Notes: generated by a model not told the origin, from the letters alone. Numbered from the stretch's first letter, positions 26,654 through 36,240 are shown. The stretch is DNA of 64,000 nucleotides from JAUNSR01 sp036655355 (GCA_036655355.1 JAVVQG010000007.1:124001-188000); one strand, 5' to 3'. Numbers and translations: made by a program.

Positions 26654-26696
26654 TCGCAATTGATTTTGATAAGTTATATACGGTGTATAAAACACG

Positions 26697-26736
26697 AAGA
26701 CGCAGAGCGGAGTCGTGAGACTTCTCTATGCGTCTT
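26697..26736 (-). terminator. probable terminator of the acidic small-protein gene
   Basis: AAGACGCA (26697-26704) pairs with TGCGTCTT (26729-26736), with further pairing inside. On the minus strand CGTGTTTTAT follows. Confidence 0.6.
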
Positions 26737-26761
26737 TGCATGTTTAGAACCCGTAAAAGGA

Positions 26762-27076
26762 TTAATATTCTAGTGATTCTTCGTAATCAAACTCTCCGTT
26801 GATGACCCATCTTACTGCCTCATCCTGGAAATCGAATCCGTCACGTTTTGCATTTTTCATCACGTACTCAAGGATATCTTCCAAATCCACTTCAGCCTCT
26901 TCCTCTTCAACATCTTCGTCTAGAAGTCCCTGGCTTTCATAAAAGTCATAAATAACATCGGTGATGTACGTAATATCGTCGTCAGAAAAAGTCCCTTTAA
27001 GTTCCTGAGGTAGACTATTCTGAATAAATTTTACGGCTTCTTGATCATCGTAAACCGAATCTTCCATCTGACTCAT
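26762..27076 (-). CDS. acidic small protein of unknown function
   Basis: 104 residues and very acidic, with a Glu/Asp run in the middle (residues about 54-68). Predicted helices lie on both sides, and the Trp-containing C-terminus includes AVRWVINGEFDYEES. There is no signal peptide, so it is cytoplasmic. I believe similar short acidic proteins are common in Bacteroidales but know no function. Met4 is an alternative start. Confidence 0.7.
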   Translation of the reverse strand: MSQMEDSVYDDQEAVKFIQNSLPQELKGTFSDDDITYITDVIYDFYESQGLLDEDVEEEEAEVDLEDILEYVMKNAKRDGFDFQDEAVRWVINGEFDYEESLEY

Positions 27077-27353
27077 AATTCCAATATTTAGTTGTTAGTT
27101 TGGTAAAAATACGCATTGCGATTCGAAGTCGCAAACGAATAATAATTTTTTATACCAAATATTATCATCGATCGAGTATAGCCCTGACTAAACTTTCTCA
27201 TTGGTATGAATCTGTTAATGCATTAAATCTTATTCATTTCAATAGTGGGGTTCAGACTATGCAGAAACATTACGGAACAATACTAAATTACTTTGACCGC
27301 AGAGCTACAAATGTTTCAACGTAGCGTTTTTATCTTCCACAGGTAAGCCAAAG

Positions 27354-27397
27354 AAACGAGGTATTCTAAGCTTAATACGCTAAGGATACCTCGTTTT
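27354..27397 (+). terminator. orphan plus-strand terminator
   Basis: AAACGAGGTAT (27354-27364) pairs with ATACCTCGTTT (27387-27397), followed by TTATTATC. The nearest upstream plus-strand gene is over 3 kb away, so it hints at an unannotated short transcript. Confidence 0.65.
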
Positions 27398-27446
27398 TAT
27401 TATCTATTAAACCCTTTTTCAATTCTGATCGGAAATAAAGGAAACG

Positions 27447-27528
27447 CCACCGCCTTGGTTCGCCCGAAGCAAGGCGGTGGTTCGGGCGAACCAAGGCGGT
27501 GCTTCGACTGAACCAAAGCAATGGTTTT
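27447..27528. repeat. GC-rich inverted and direct repeat cluster
   Basis: A perfect 21-base inverted repeat pairs 27448-27468 with 27481-27501 (arms starting CACCGCCTTGG and ending CCAAGGCGGTG). The 12-base loop carries another AAGGCGGTGG that can pair with the same left arm, so two hairpins compete. A 22-base direct repeat (CAAGGCGGTG + GGGCGAAC or GACTGAAC) runs on to 27528, with a third weak unit. The surroundings are A/T-rich. Confidence 0.8.
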
Positions 27529-27728
27529 TTCAATAAGCAGGAAAAGGATTTGATTTTAATGCTTCCTCTTTCATTTATACAGCAAGTCCCGTAGTCAGAG
27601 AAGTAACGGATTTAGTAAAATATCCTGTTGTTAAAAGTTAATACAACGCGTATCTTTTGCTTGAGCCGATTAGCCGGTTTGAGTGAATCCCGATTCGATG
27701 CGGTTCTATCCAATTCTTAATATAAAAA

Positions 27729-27753
27729 CAGGCAGCCTCGTTGAGACTGCCTG
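27729..27753 (-). terminator. terminator of the susC-D-E-GH97 operon
   Basis: CAGGCAG (27729-27735) pairs with CTGCCTG (27747-27753), with inner CTC/GAG pairing. On the minus strand TTTTTATATT follows. It lies 23 bases after the GH97 stop. Confidence 0.8.
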
Positions 27754-27775
27754 CAAATTTTCTCCCGGAATGAAA

Positions 27776-29965
27776 TTACAGTTTAGAAATTCCTTTCAAA
27801 GATGTGTTTCCAGCCTCCTGAATAGAGATGGCATAACCACCGCCAGGAGCACACTTTTGTGTTAGCTTAGATTTGTTTGTTACTACCACCTTGCGAATTT
27901 TATATGCCTGTGGATTTGTTTTGTAATGAGCATCCGCAGCATCGCTATAAATAGTGGCGATGTATTTTTTACCCGGCTCAAGGAAATCAAATGAGATTTT
28001 AGAAGTATATCCATTCTCATCCACTGTACACCCTACAAACCATTCGTTTTTACCTTTAGCTTTACGAGCGATTGAGATGTAATCTCCCGGTTCTGCCTCT
28101 AGAATCTTAGTATCATCCCAATCCACCGCAACGTCTTTGATGAATTGGAAAGGTTCCATAAAACGTTTGTAATTTTCAATTACGTCCGCAGCCATTTGCA
28201 ACGGGCTATACATTGTTACATAAAGCGCCAATTGACGTGCTAGCGTAGAGTTTACTTTTGAACCATTATGCGGATTCAATTTTGAAAGATCCATTTCAAA
28301 AATACCCGGAGTATAGTCCATCGGACCACCCATCAAACGGGTAAACGGCAGAATGGTTGTGTGATCCGGATTATTACCACCGAATGATTCATATTCAGTA
28401 CCACGTGCTGACTCGTTACCGATCAAGTTCGGATAAGTACGTGCAATACCTGTAGGACGAACTGCTTCGTGCGCATTTACCATGATTTTGTATTCAGCTG
28501 CTTTCTCAATAGCGTACTGGAAGTGATTTACCATCCACTGACCGTAATGGTATTCACCACGCGGAATAATATCCCCTACATAACCGCTTTTCACTGAATT
28601 ATAACCGTTATCCACCATAAACTGGTAAGCTTTATCCATATGGCGTTCGTAGTTGCGAACAGAACCTGAAGTTTCATGGTGCATCATCATTTTCACACCT
28701 TTTGATTTAGCGTAATCGCGAATAGCCTTTACATCAAAATCAGGATAAGGGGTAACAAAGTCAAAAACATAATCTTTTGATTTGTCGAACCAATCTTCCC
28801 AACCTTCATTCCATCCTTCAACCAATACCGCATCGAAACCATGTTCCGCTGCGAAATCGATGTATTCTTTCACATGTTCCGTATTCGCGGCATGCTTTCC
28901 ATTCGGTTTTGTTTTAGAGAAATCTGTCTGTCCCAGTTTCACTGAAGGCAGATCGGTATAAGACCACGTACTTTTGCCCGTAATCATCTCCCACCAAACA
29001 CCAACATACTTAACAGGCTTAATCCATTCTGTATCCTTGATCTTACAAGGCTCGTTCAGATTGTAGATTGTTTTAGAAGCCAGAATATCGCGTGCATCAT
29101 CACTTACGATCACAGTTCTCCAAGGAGATTGAGTTGGAGTCTGAAGATACCCTTTGTTACCTTGAGCATCGGGCGTAAGATGAGATTCGAAGATCATCTC
29201 TTTGTCATTCAGTTCCAATGACATCAATGAATAATCGATCAATGCCGCTTCATGAATATTGATATACAAGCCGTCGTTGCTCTTCATCATCAACGGAGTC
29301 TGAACGCCCGTATCTGAGAAAGGTGTCTGAGAAGCATTCGGAGTTACGGCCGTACTCATCAAACCACGGATCTGAGATAAATTAGAGGTTGTGGTGTGAT
29401 ATTCCTGCGTATCGTAATCACCCGGCAACCAGAATGCTTTGTGATCGCCCGCCATAGCAAACTGAGTACGCTCTTCTTGAATCACGAAATAGGTAAGTTT
29501 CGGTTGTTCCGGAAATTCATATCTGAAACCGAGACCATCGTTGAAAACTCGGAAACGGATTATCATATCACGATTCGTCTGCTCCTGTTTCAAAGTTACT
29601 TCGAGCTCATTATAATTATTTCGGATCGATTTAACCTCACCCCAAACCGGCGTCCAATTCTCATCGAAAGATGCGGTTTTTTCAGCTGCGACTTTAAATC
29701 CTTTCGTCAGATTAATGGTTCCGTTCGCTTCAAGATTGTTTTCCGTATATGTCATATCGGATGAAGGTTCGCCATTTTTAGCTTCAAGACCCAATTTCGA
29801 GGTTTTGATAACAGGTTTGCCTTTATACGTCAATTCATAAACCGGCTGGCCCTGAGCATCGAGATTAAACGAAAGGCGAACTTTTCCATCTGGCGAATTC
29901 ACATCTGTCGCAAAAGCCGAAACTGATACCAATAAACATCCTAAAGAAACTTTGAATTTATTCAT
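27776..29965 (-). CDS. glycoside hydrolase family 97 (SusB-like alpha-glucosidase)
   Basis: 729 residues from the ATG at 29965, with a signal peptide ending near FAT at 20. The N-terminal beta-sandwich is followed by a (beta/alpha)8 barrel and a C-terminal beta domain, the GH97 layout. Motifs HHETSGSVRNYE, NAHEAVRPTG and GNESARGTEYE carry the acidic residues of the inverting, Ca2+-dependent SusB subgroup; retaining members lack the HHET glutamate. It would release glucose from alpha-glucan oligosaccharides in the periplasm. It is last in the susC-D-E operon. Confidence 0.9.
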   Translation of the reverse strand: MNKFKVSLGCLLVSVSAFATDVNSPDGKVRLSFNLDAQGQPVYELTYKGKPVIKTSKLGLEAKNGEPSSDMTYTENNLEANGTINLTKGFKVAAEKTASFDENWTPVWGEVKSIRNNYNELEVTLKQEQTNRDMIIRFRVFNDGLGFRYEFPEQPKLTYFVIQEERTQFAMAGDHKAFWLPGDYDTQEYHTTTSNLSQIRGLMSTAVTPNASQTPFSDTGVQTPLMMKSNDGLYINIHEAALIDYSLMSLELNDKEMIFESHLTPDAQGNKGYLQTPTQSPWRTVIVSDDARDILASKTIYNLNEPCKIKDTEWIKPVKYVGVWWEMITGKSTWSYTDLPSVKLGQTDFSKTKPNGKHAANTEHVKEYIDFAAEHGFDAVLVEGWNEGWEDWFDKSKDYVFDFVTPYPDFDVKAIRDYAKSKGVKMMMHHETSGSVRNYERHMDKAYQFMVDNGYNSVKSGYVGDIIPRGEYHYGQWMVNHFQYAIEKAAEYKIMVNAHEAVRPTGIARTYPNLIGNESARGTEYESFGGNNPDHTTILPFTRLMGGPMDYTPGIFEMDLSKLNPHNGSKVNSTLARQLALYVTMYSPLQMAADVIENYKRFMEPFQFIKDVAVDWDDTKILEAEPGDYISIARKAKGKNEWFVGCTVDENGYTSKISFDFLEPGKKYIATIYSDAADAHYKTNPQAYKIRKVVVTNKSKLTQKCAPGGGYAISIQEAGNTSLKGISKL

Positions 29966-30029
29966 AATCAAAATCAGTTAATCAAAAGTGTATTTTGTTT
30001 GTAATATCTTATTTTTCTAAGATTAGTGC

Positions 30030-30055
30030 CATAGCCGCCAACCAAGCCGGCTATG
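30030..30055. other. hairpin between susE-like and GH97 genes
   Basis: CATAGCCG (30030-30037) pairs with CGGCTATG (30048-30055). A T-run lies on the plus-strand side only, so for the operon on the minus strand it is more likely an RNA-stability or attenuation element than a terminator. Confidence 0.5.
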
Positions 30056-30067
30056 ACTGTTTTTTAT

Positions 30068-31249
30068 TTAAAGCGGAAAGAATAGATATCCGCCGTCAAT
30101 CTGATTGAAAACAACACGGTAAGTACCCGCTTTGTAAGAGATATCTCCTCCCGGACCTGCTCCGATCGGGAATCCTGCTCCTCCCCAACTGTTTTCCCAG
30201 TTTCCTTCGGCACGGAATTTACATCCGCCGTCTGCCTTAAAGGTTACAGTTGCGTACCAGGTATAAGGATTCATTTCACTATACGGAGTAAACTTCAATG
30301 TCGTATCGTCTTGCCAATCGTTAAAATTACCAATTAGTTCGATATCTGCAAATTGAGTCGGCGTTACTGTTGCCGCAGAAATTTTAAGTTTATTCGTAAC
30401 ACTGTTTAGTGTAATCGTATAGAATCCATCTGCCGGAACTTCAATATTTTTCGAATTTCCGTCGTTGTGAATTAGATTCGTTGAAGAACCGTCAACGCTT
30501 CCCCACTGTTCATCATATGAACCTACGGTTCCAATGATCTTAAAGCCTTTAGACGCATCAAAATATCCTGTATAGATGAATTCCCCGGCTCCGGTCTTCT
30601 GATCATATTTATTATCCTTGATGATATTCATCGGAATTAATGAGGAGCCCACACCGGCAGCAGAGTTATCCCAGCCCTCTCCCTGACCAATGATGTAATA
30701 AATTCCGGGTTCTGCCGGAGTAAGTACCATCGGATAAGGCAATACATTCAATGACAACACATTCGAATAAGCCGGTTTAACCGTCAACTCGGGATTCATC
30801 GGATCTGAAGTTGCATTGCTAATCTCAGCTTTCATTCTGAAATACACCTGTTGTACTTCTTCAAGAGAAGGATACTCCCCCAACTCATGCAACTCTACAA
30901 TCGCACGGTTAAGTTCTTTAGAGACCACTTCTATTTTTTCATTTTTCCCGGTTGTTGCCAACGTAATAAAATGATCTTCTGTAAAGAGTGAATCCAAACT
31001 TACCTGCATCGAATACGAAGTAGCACTAACAAATCCGTAATCGGGTCTTTCGCAAGTGAAAGTCGTGATTACTTTTTCATTCTCCGCTTCGGTAAGGGTG
31101 AAAAGCTGATCGTGATTCTCAGGCAAATTCATTTGGAACTTCAATGTTCCGGTTTCCGCATCGGGATTGATTACCGGGCCTTCTTCTTTTTCGCAAGATG
31201 CGAAACCAATCAGACCCGCTATTCCCAACATATATAATAATTTGTTCAT
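30068..31249 (-). CDS. SusE/SusF-like starch-binding surface lipoprotein
   Basis: 393 residues. The lipobox is FASC at about 16-19, followed by acidic EKEEG, a surface-export-like signal in Bacteroidetes. The N-terminal Ig-like SusE domain (to about 170) is followed by two SusF/SusE C-terminal modules: IIGQGEGWDN ending LKISAAT, and ELIGNFNDWQDD ending DGGYLFFPL. These modules bind alpha-glucan through aromatic residues such as W. It sits between susD and GH97, as in starch loci. Confidence 0.85.
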   Translation of the reverse strand: MNKLLYMLGIAGLIGFASCEKEEGPVINPDAETGTLKFQMNLPENHDQLFTLTEAENEKVITTFTCERPDYGFVSATSYSMQVSLDSLFTEDHFITLATTGKNEKIEVVSKELNRAIVELHELGEYPSLEEVQQVYFRMKAEISNATSDPMNPELTVKPAYSNVLSLNVLPYPMVLTPAEPGIYYIIGQGEGWDNSAAGVGSSLIPMNIIKDNKYDQKTGAGEFIYTGYFDASKGFKIIGTVGSYDEQWGSVDGSSTNLIHNDGNSKNIEVPADGFYTITLNSVTNKLKISAATVTPTQFADIELIGNFNDWQDDTTLKFTPYSEMNPYTWYATVTFKADGGCKFRAEGNWENSWGGAGFPIGAGPGGDISYKAGTYRVVFNQIDGGYLFFPL

Positions 31250-31289
31250 ATGATCTAAGTTTATCTCGAGATTTTAATTCGACACCTGA

Positions 31290-32861
31290 TTAATAACCCG
31301 GATTCTGCGTAAGATTCGGATTTGCTGTCATATCCGTCATCGGAATCGGATAGAGGTTGTAATGGCTGTCTAATGCAGCACCGCCCTTGCTACCACCTTT
31401 CCAATCCCAATTATACGAACCGGAACCGGCAAAATATCCGTAACGGATCAAGTCTGTTCGACGATGACCTTCAAAGTAAAACTCGCGGGCTTTCTCATCG
31501 AGAACGCTCTCAATCGTTACTGAAGAAAGCGGGTAGGTATTCGCTCTGGTTCTCAATTCATTCACCGCATCAAGCGCCTCAGCCTGACTTCCGCCGGCAC
31601 GTAGGGTTGCTTCGGCATAAGTCAGATATGCTTCAGCTGCTCGGAAAAACGGAACATCTGTGTCCGGAAACTTCGGATCGCTCGTTTTAATATTCGGATC
31701 GACCGTATTGTTGCTGAATTTAGCGACAGACCATCCTTCGTTGAAATTTGATACTTTATCGATCTCTACGGTACGATCTTTGGCGAAGAACATCGCACGA
31801 TCATCTCCTCCAGTAGTCAAATCTTTGTCGTCGGCATTTCCCGGAACCTCACCATTCGGAAAGAATTTTTTGATCAACGATGCGCGGGCTCTGTTACCAC
31901 CCCATCCGTCAGACATTCCCCATGCCAGCATCCCTTCGGTATGTGTAGAGGCAATCAGGAAGAATGTAGTAGACCAACTGCGGGTTCTTACTCCGTCGGC
32001 TGCGATTGGAAGGATGATCTCCTGACGAGCGGTATTCATTCCGATCTGATCGTTATCCGCCATAAACAGATGTTCATATGCATCTGCCAATTTATAGGAA
32101 GAATCCATCACTTTTTTAGCATAAGTTGCAGCATCTGCCCAACGCGGAGTTCCTGTATAAACTTCAGCATTCAGATATAAACGAGATTTAAGAAGCCAAT
32201 TGGCAGCTTTATCGGCACGTCCGTAAGGAGCCGTTTTCACATCGTACATATCTTCTTCAATCTCCGTCAGCTCTTTTTCAATGTATTTGAAAAGATCGGC
32301 ACGGTTAATCTGCATCGGAGGAGTATCTGAAACCACTTCCGTAAATGGCACATTACCATAGAAATCAAGCAAGTAATAGAAGTTCAAAGCACGGATAAAA
32401 CGAGTTTCTGCTCTTTGTCTTACCGTTTCTGCGTCTGTTTTACCTTCTGTCTGCTCTAGAAAATGGTTACACAAGGTAACGTCGAAATTCAATCGTCCGT
32501 ACATCCCTGTTATCTGGTCGTGCGAAGCTGACCACCCTCCGAAGTTCAATTCAGGTACACCGGGGTCTCCCCATGCACAAAGCGCCTCATCGGTTGGAAG
32601 TTCATTCAGGTTCCAGATCAGACGATAAAAACCGGAAGTACCCTCATCAATACCATCTACATCCCCATTCCCACTCGGACCGCTTTGACCGGTTAAAGCC
32701 ATTGTAGCGTAAATCTTACTAAATACCTGATTCTGGTTAAAGTTCTGTGATACACTTGGGTCGATCGGCTCTACATTCAAATCATTCACACAAGAAGTTG
32801 CTCCGAGCATCAGGAAAAATGAAGCCATCGGAAGAAGCTTCTTTAAATATCTTGGGTTCAT
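31290..32861 (-). CDS. SusD/RagB-family glycan-binding lipoprotein
   Basis: 523 residues with a lipoprotein signal (TSC near residue 24). The TPR-rich SusD fold shows in FIRALNFYYLLDFYGNVPF, AANWLLKSRLYLNAEVYTG, FFRAAEAYLTYAEATLR and FYFEGHRRTDLIRYG, all typical of the family. It caps the SusC transporter and binds glycan at the surface. It follows susC after 91 bases that contain a strong hairpin. Confidence 0.93.
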   Translation of the reverse strand: MNPRYLKKLLPMASFFLMLGATSCVNDLNVEPIDPSVSQNFNQNQVFSKIYATMALTGQSGPSGNGDVDGIDEGTSGFYRLIWNLNELPTDEALCAWGDPGVPELNFGGWSASHDQITGMYGRLNFDVTLCNHFLEQTEGKTDAETVRQRAETRFIRALNFYYLLDFYGNVPFTEVVSDTPPMQINRADLFKYIEKELTEIEEDMYDVKTAPYGRADKAANWLLKSRLYLNAEVYTGTPRWADAATYAKKVMDSSYKLADAYEHLFMADNDQIGMNTARQEIILPIAADGVRTRSWSTTFFLIASTHTEGMLAWGMSDGWGGNRARASLIKKFFPNGEVPGNADDKDLTTGGDDRAMFFAKDRTVEIDKVSNFNEGWSVAKFSNNTVDPNIKTSDPKFPDTDVPFFRAAEAYLTYAEATLRAGGSQAEALDAVNELRTRANTYPLSSVTIESVLDEKAREFYFEGHRRTDLIRYGYFAGSGSYNWDWKGGSKGGAALDSHYNLYPIPMTDMTANPNLTQNPGY

Positions 32862-32894
32862 CTTGAAAACGTTTTAAGGATTTGCTTAAAATAA

Positions 32895-32928
32895 CCCCTC
32901 CCGCCCTTTCGGGTTAATTTGGGAGGGG
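32895..32928 (-). other. hairpin between susC and susD (attenuator or processing element)
   Basis: CCCCTCCC (32895-32902) pairs with GGGAGGGG (32921-32928), with a small inner CCC/GGG stem. On the minus strand it is followed by TTATTTT. It could terminate part of the transcripts after susC and so set a susC:susD ratio. Confidence 0.6.
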
Positions 32929-32952
32929 ATCTGCGATTTAGCTATTTATATT

Positions 32953-35937
32953 TTAAAGAGTAATTGACAATCCTATCAGCGACACAACCGGACGAGGATA
33001 GATATTGTTATCGATACCGCCATTAACTTCCGGATCCAATCCTTTGTATTTGGTAAATACGAACGGATTTGAAACCGTACCGTACACACGGCCAATAACA
33101 CCTTTATTGAATAGGTTTTTGAATGTATAACCTACCGTAATGTTGTCAACACGAATAAACGATGCATCCTGAACATAGTAATCAGACATGTAGTAGTCTT
33201 TCAATCCCTGGAAGTTTGTTTCCAAAGCAGACAACGGACGATTACTAAAGAAGCCGGATGAAGACCAGATATTTGCACGCCCCATATTGGCACGATTTGC
33301 ATCCACATCATTGTAAACATAGTTACCAAGGCTTGCACGAAGAGAGAAACCAAAGTCCCATCCTTTATACATCATCTTAGAACTTAGACCCATCAATACA
33401 TCTGCAGCCGGTTTATTGTAGAAGTAACGGTCTTTTTCATTCACCATTCCGTCGCCGTTTCGGTCAACGAATAATCCTTCGATCGGTTTGCCTGCATTGT
33501 CATAAACCTGCTCATACACATAGAATGAACTTGCGGCCTGACCTACGGCATGTGCCTGAATATTATTTCCGGTTCCGGTAGAGATTCCACCAGTAGCCAC
33601 AATGTAATCGTCACCTTTTCCTGTTGTCAGTTTGGTAATCTTATTATTGTTGAATGTCACATTGTAACCCAAATCCCATGTAAAGTCATCCGTTACGATA
33701 GGTTTCGTATTCAATGAGAACTCAATACCTTTATTTTCAAGGGAACCTACGTTACTGATTACACGGTTCGTAAAGTTCGTTCCTGCGGAAACATCCACCA
33801 CATTCAGCAAATCATCGGTTTTACGATAATACACCTCCAAGGATCCTGAGATACGGTTCTGCAAGAAACCAAAATCGATACCGGCATTGTAAGTGGTTGT
33901 TTCCTCCCACTTCAGATTCTTATTGTATGCATTCGGACGGCTTGTTGGGAAATAGATTCCGTCAAACGGATATTCAGCTCCATCTTTATTATCCTCATAC
34001 ACCGGAATGTAAGGATAATCACCCTGGTTCAAGTTCTGCTGTCCCGTTACACCATATCCCAAACGCAATTTCAGGTCTGAAAGATAGGTCACGTCTTTAA
34101 GGAATCCCTCTTCGTTCATTTTCCAGCCCAATGCGACTGCCGGGAAAAGACTCCAGCGATTATCCACAGGGAATCGAGAAGTTCCGTCACGACGAAGTGT
34201 CACGGTAGCCAGGTATTTATTTTTCCAGTTGTAATTAACACGACCGAAGAAAGATACCAGATAACTTTCCGTCTTCCATTCTACCGAGCGCGGATCATAA
34301 TTCTCCAGAACTCCTTGATAGAATGAATTACCTTCACGATAGAAATGCTGCCAAGCATATCCGGCCATTACATCAAACGTGTGATCGTTGATGGTTTTGC
34401 CATATTGCAAATAGAAATCCAACGAGTGGTTATATTTAGTCTGTTCTTCAAAACCTTCTCTTCCGTACGGATTAGATTCTGCCGATGCAGGATCAACATA
34501 CAAGGTCTGTTTTCCTTGAGAATAATCCATACCCAAATTCAAGTTGGCACGTAATTCAGGAAGGAAATGGAACTTGTAATCCACTTGAGCATTCCCAAGG
34601 AAGCTCTTCGCTTTCGAACGATCTTCTTTCAAAGCCAACATCGCTACCGGATTCTGAGGAGCCAAAACGTTGTAAGTTCTTTTCCCTGTTTTAGAATCTG
34701 TTACGTACCATTGGAAATAACCGCCGAAGTCTTGGTATTCTTCACGATCGTCAAAAACCGATTGCGTTGGATCCATAGACAATGCTGATCCGATTGCACC
34801 TGTGCTTGCGAATCGATTCTTTGCAATCATACCTTTTGCATTCAAACTTAACTTAAGATGATTGTCAAAGAAAGATGGGTTTAAGTTAAATGCAGCCGTG
34901 TAACGTTCAAACTCAGAGGTCTTCAAAACTCCCTCTTGATTGGTATATCCCATTGATACGCGATAAGGCATGTTTTTCAATCCCCCCGAAACGGTTAGGG
35001 AGTGATCCGTACCCATCGCCGTACGGAAAATTTCATTCTGCCAGTCTGTATTTGCTGCTCCCAGTTTCTGAAGCACCTCGGGCTGATCCGCATACATTTT
35101 GGTTACATAATCACGGAACTGATCGCCGTTCATCACTTCGATTCCACCGGTTTTCTGACTGATCGAGAAATTTCCATCGTACGAAACTCGGGGTTTTGAA
35201 CCGGCTTCACCTTTTTTAGTTGTGATCAAGATCACACCATTTGATGCACGTGAACCGTAGATCGCCGTAGCTGATGCGTCTTTCAAAACGGTAAAACTCT
35301 CGATATCATTCGGGTTGATCGTACTTAATAAGTTCGAAACACCTTTGATACCATCATTATCCATCGGTAGACCGTCAATGACGATCAATGGATCGTTACT
35401 CGCTGATAAAGAAGATCCACCACGTACTCGAATCGTTGCGCCTCCTCCCGGAGCACCTCCGTTTGAGACTACGTTCACACCCGCTACCTTACCGGAAATC
35501 ATATCCTGGGCATTCGTGGTTTGACCGCGGTTCATTTTATCTGGTTTGATCGCTATTACGGATCCGGTTGCATCCGACTTCTTCACAGCACCATAACCGA
35601 TTACCACTGCCTCTTCCAGATTCACAGCGTCTTCAGCCATTACAATCTGCAAAGGAGTAGTTGTTGCTTTCAACTCCTTGGGAGAATAACCGATATAAGA
35701 AACTACCAAAGTAGAGGTATCAGAAAGTTGTAATTGAAAATTACCGTCGAAGTCAGAAATCACACCGTTTGTGGTGCCTTTCTCAATGACATTCGCACCG
35801 ATAATCGGAATGCCTGCAGCGTCTTTAATCGTACCTCTTACAGATATCTGTTGCTGCGCAAATGCTCCTATTGGGGCGATAGCTCCAGCCAAAACACATA
35901 GAATGGTTTTGGAGGATGAATAAACTCCATGCTTCAT
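32953..35937 (-). CDS. SusC/RagA-family TonB-dependent glycan transporter
   Basis: 994 residues. It has a signal peptide (cleavage after FAQ near 28), a carboxypeptidase-regulatory-like domain (33-105), a plug domain (SGKVAGVNVVSNGG, IRVRGGSSL, PLIVIDGLPMDN) and a 22-strand barrel ending PVVSLIGLSITL. No N-terminal STN domain is seen, so it is not linked to an anti-sigma factor; control more likely lies with the divergent LacI protein. It imports the oligosaccharides captured by SusD and SusE. Confidence 0.94.
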   Translation of the reverse strand: MKHGVYSSSKTILCVLAGAIAPIGAFAQQQISVRGTIKDAAGIPIIGANVIEKGTTNGVISDFDGNFQLQLSDTSTLVVSYIGYSPKELKATTTPLQIVMAEDAVNLEEAVVIGYGAVKKSDATGSVIAIKPDKMNRGQTTNAQDMISGKVAGVNVVSNGGAPGGGATIRVRGGSSLSASNDPLIVIDGLPMDNDGIKGVSNLLSTINPNDIESFTVLKDASATAIYGSRASNGVILITTKKGEAGSKPRVSYDGNFSISQKTGGIEVMNGDQFRDYVTKMYADQPEVLQKLGAANTDWQNEIFRTAMGTDHSLTVSGGLKNMPYRVSMGYTNQEGVLKTSEFERYTAAFNLNPSFFDNHLKLSLNAKGMIAKNRFASTGAIGSALSMDPTQSVFDDREEYQDFGGYFQWYVTDSKTGKRTYNVLAPQNPVAMLALKEDRSKAKSFLGNAQVDYKFHFLPELRANLNLGMDYSQGKQTLYVDPASAESNPYGREGFEEQTKYNHSLDFYLQYGKTINDHTFDVMAGYAWQHFYREGNSFYQGVLENYDPRSVEWKTESYLVSFFGRVNYNWKNKYLATVTLRRDGTSRFPVDNRWSLFPAVALGWKMNEEGFLKDVTYLSDLKLRLGYGVTGQQNLNQGDYPYIPVYEDNKDGAEYPFDGIYFPTSRPNAYNKNLKWEETTTYNAGIDFGFLQNRISGSLEVYYRKTDDLLNVVDVSAGTNFTNRVISNVGSLENKGIEFSLNTKPIVTDDFTWDLGYNVTFNNNKITKLTTGKGDDYIVATGGISTGTGNNIQAHAVGQAASSFYVYEQVYDNAGKPIEGLFVDRNGDGMVNEKDRYFYNKPAADVLMGLSSKMMYKGWDFGFSLRASLGNYVYNDVDANRANMGRANIWSSSGFFSNRPLSALETNFQGLKDYYMSDYYVQDASFIRVDNITVGYTFKNLFNKGVIGRVYGTVSNPFVFTKYKGLDPEVNGGIDNNIYPRPVVSLIGLSITL

Positions 35938-36069
35938 GCAATGCTAAAGGGTTAGGTTAGTAACAACGTATGCTCTGAATTCGTACTAGAAAAAGACGGG
36001 TATTCTATTTGTCCTCTTCGATTTACACTTCTCCTGAGTCACACAGTAATTGAGTAATTTTATCGATGG

Positions 36070-36104
36070 CAAATATAGAGTCTCCCGCTGTGTGATGTTT
36101 CAAA
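36070..36104 (-). promoter_or_regulatory. promoter of the susC operon
   Basis: On the minus strand TATATTTG (36077-36070) has TTTG at 36104-36101, 23 bases upstream, slightly long. The leader to the susC start is about 125 bases. Confidence 0.55.
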
Positions 36105-36110
36105 GATGTT

Positions 36111-36146
36111 ACAAAAACACGCGCTTTTGTTTCACAATCGTTTGTG
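36111..36146. promoter_or_regulatory. candidate LacI-family operators
   Basis: CACAATCGTTTGTG (36133-36146) is a CG-centred palindrome (CACAA-n-CG-n-TTGTG), the classic LacI-family shape. A second imperfect palindrome, ACAAAA-N8-TTTTGT, spans 36111-36130. Both lie directly upstream of the susC -33 region, in the 389-base gap between susC and the lacI-type gene, a position suited to activation or looping. Confidence 0.55.
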
Positions 36147-36240
36147 TTTTAAGTTAATATAATAAATATATTTATTCGCCTAATTTAACTTTAACACTTT
36201 GTAAGTTAAGCCCTTAAAAGAATACCTTATTATTGCTTAC

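Larger units (their letters stand above)
27077..27775. other. gene-poor region with structured repeats
   Basis: I see no convincing gene in these 700 bases. They hold a palindrome TTGCGATTCGAAGTCGCAA (27117-27135), a plus-strand terminator at 27354-27397 with no annotated gene before it, a GC-rich inverted repeat at 27447-27528 and the glycan locus terminator at 27729-27753. A 74-codon frame at 27100-27324 has no recognisable features and is left out. An untranslated RNA on the plus strand ending near 27400 is possible. Confidence 0.5.

Noticed and set aside
27100..27324. 74-codon plus-strand reading frame
   Set aside because: No recognisable domain, signal peptide or conserved-looking segment; composition like the surrounding non-coding A/T-rich sequence.
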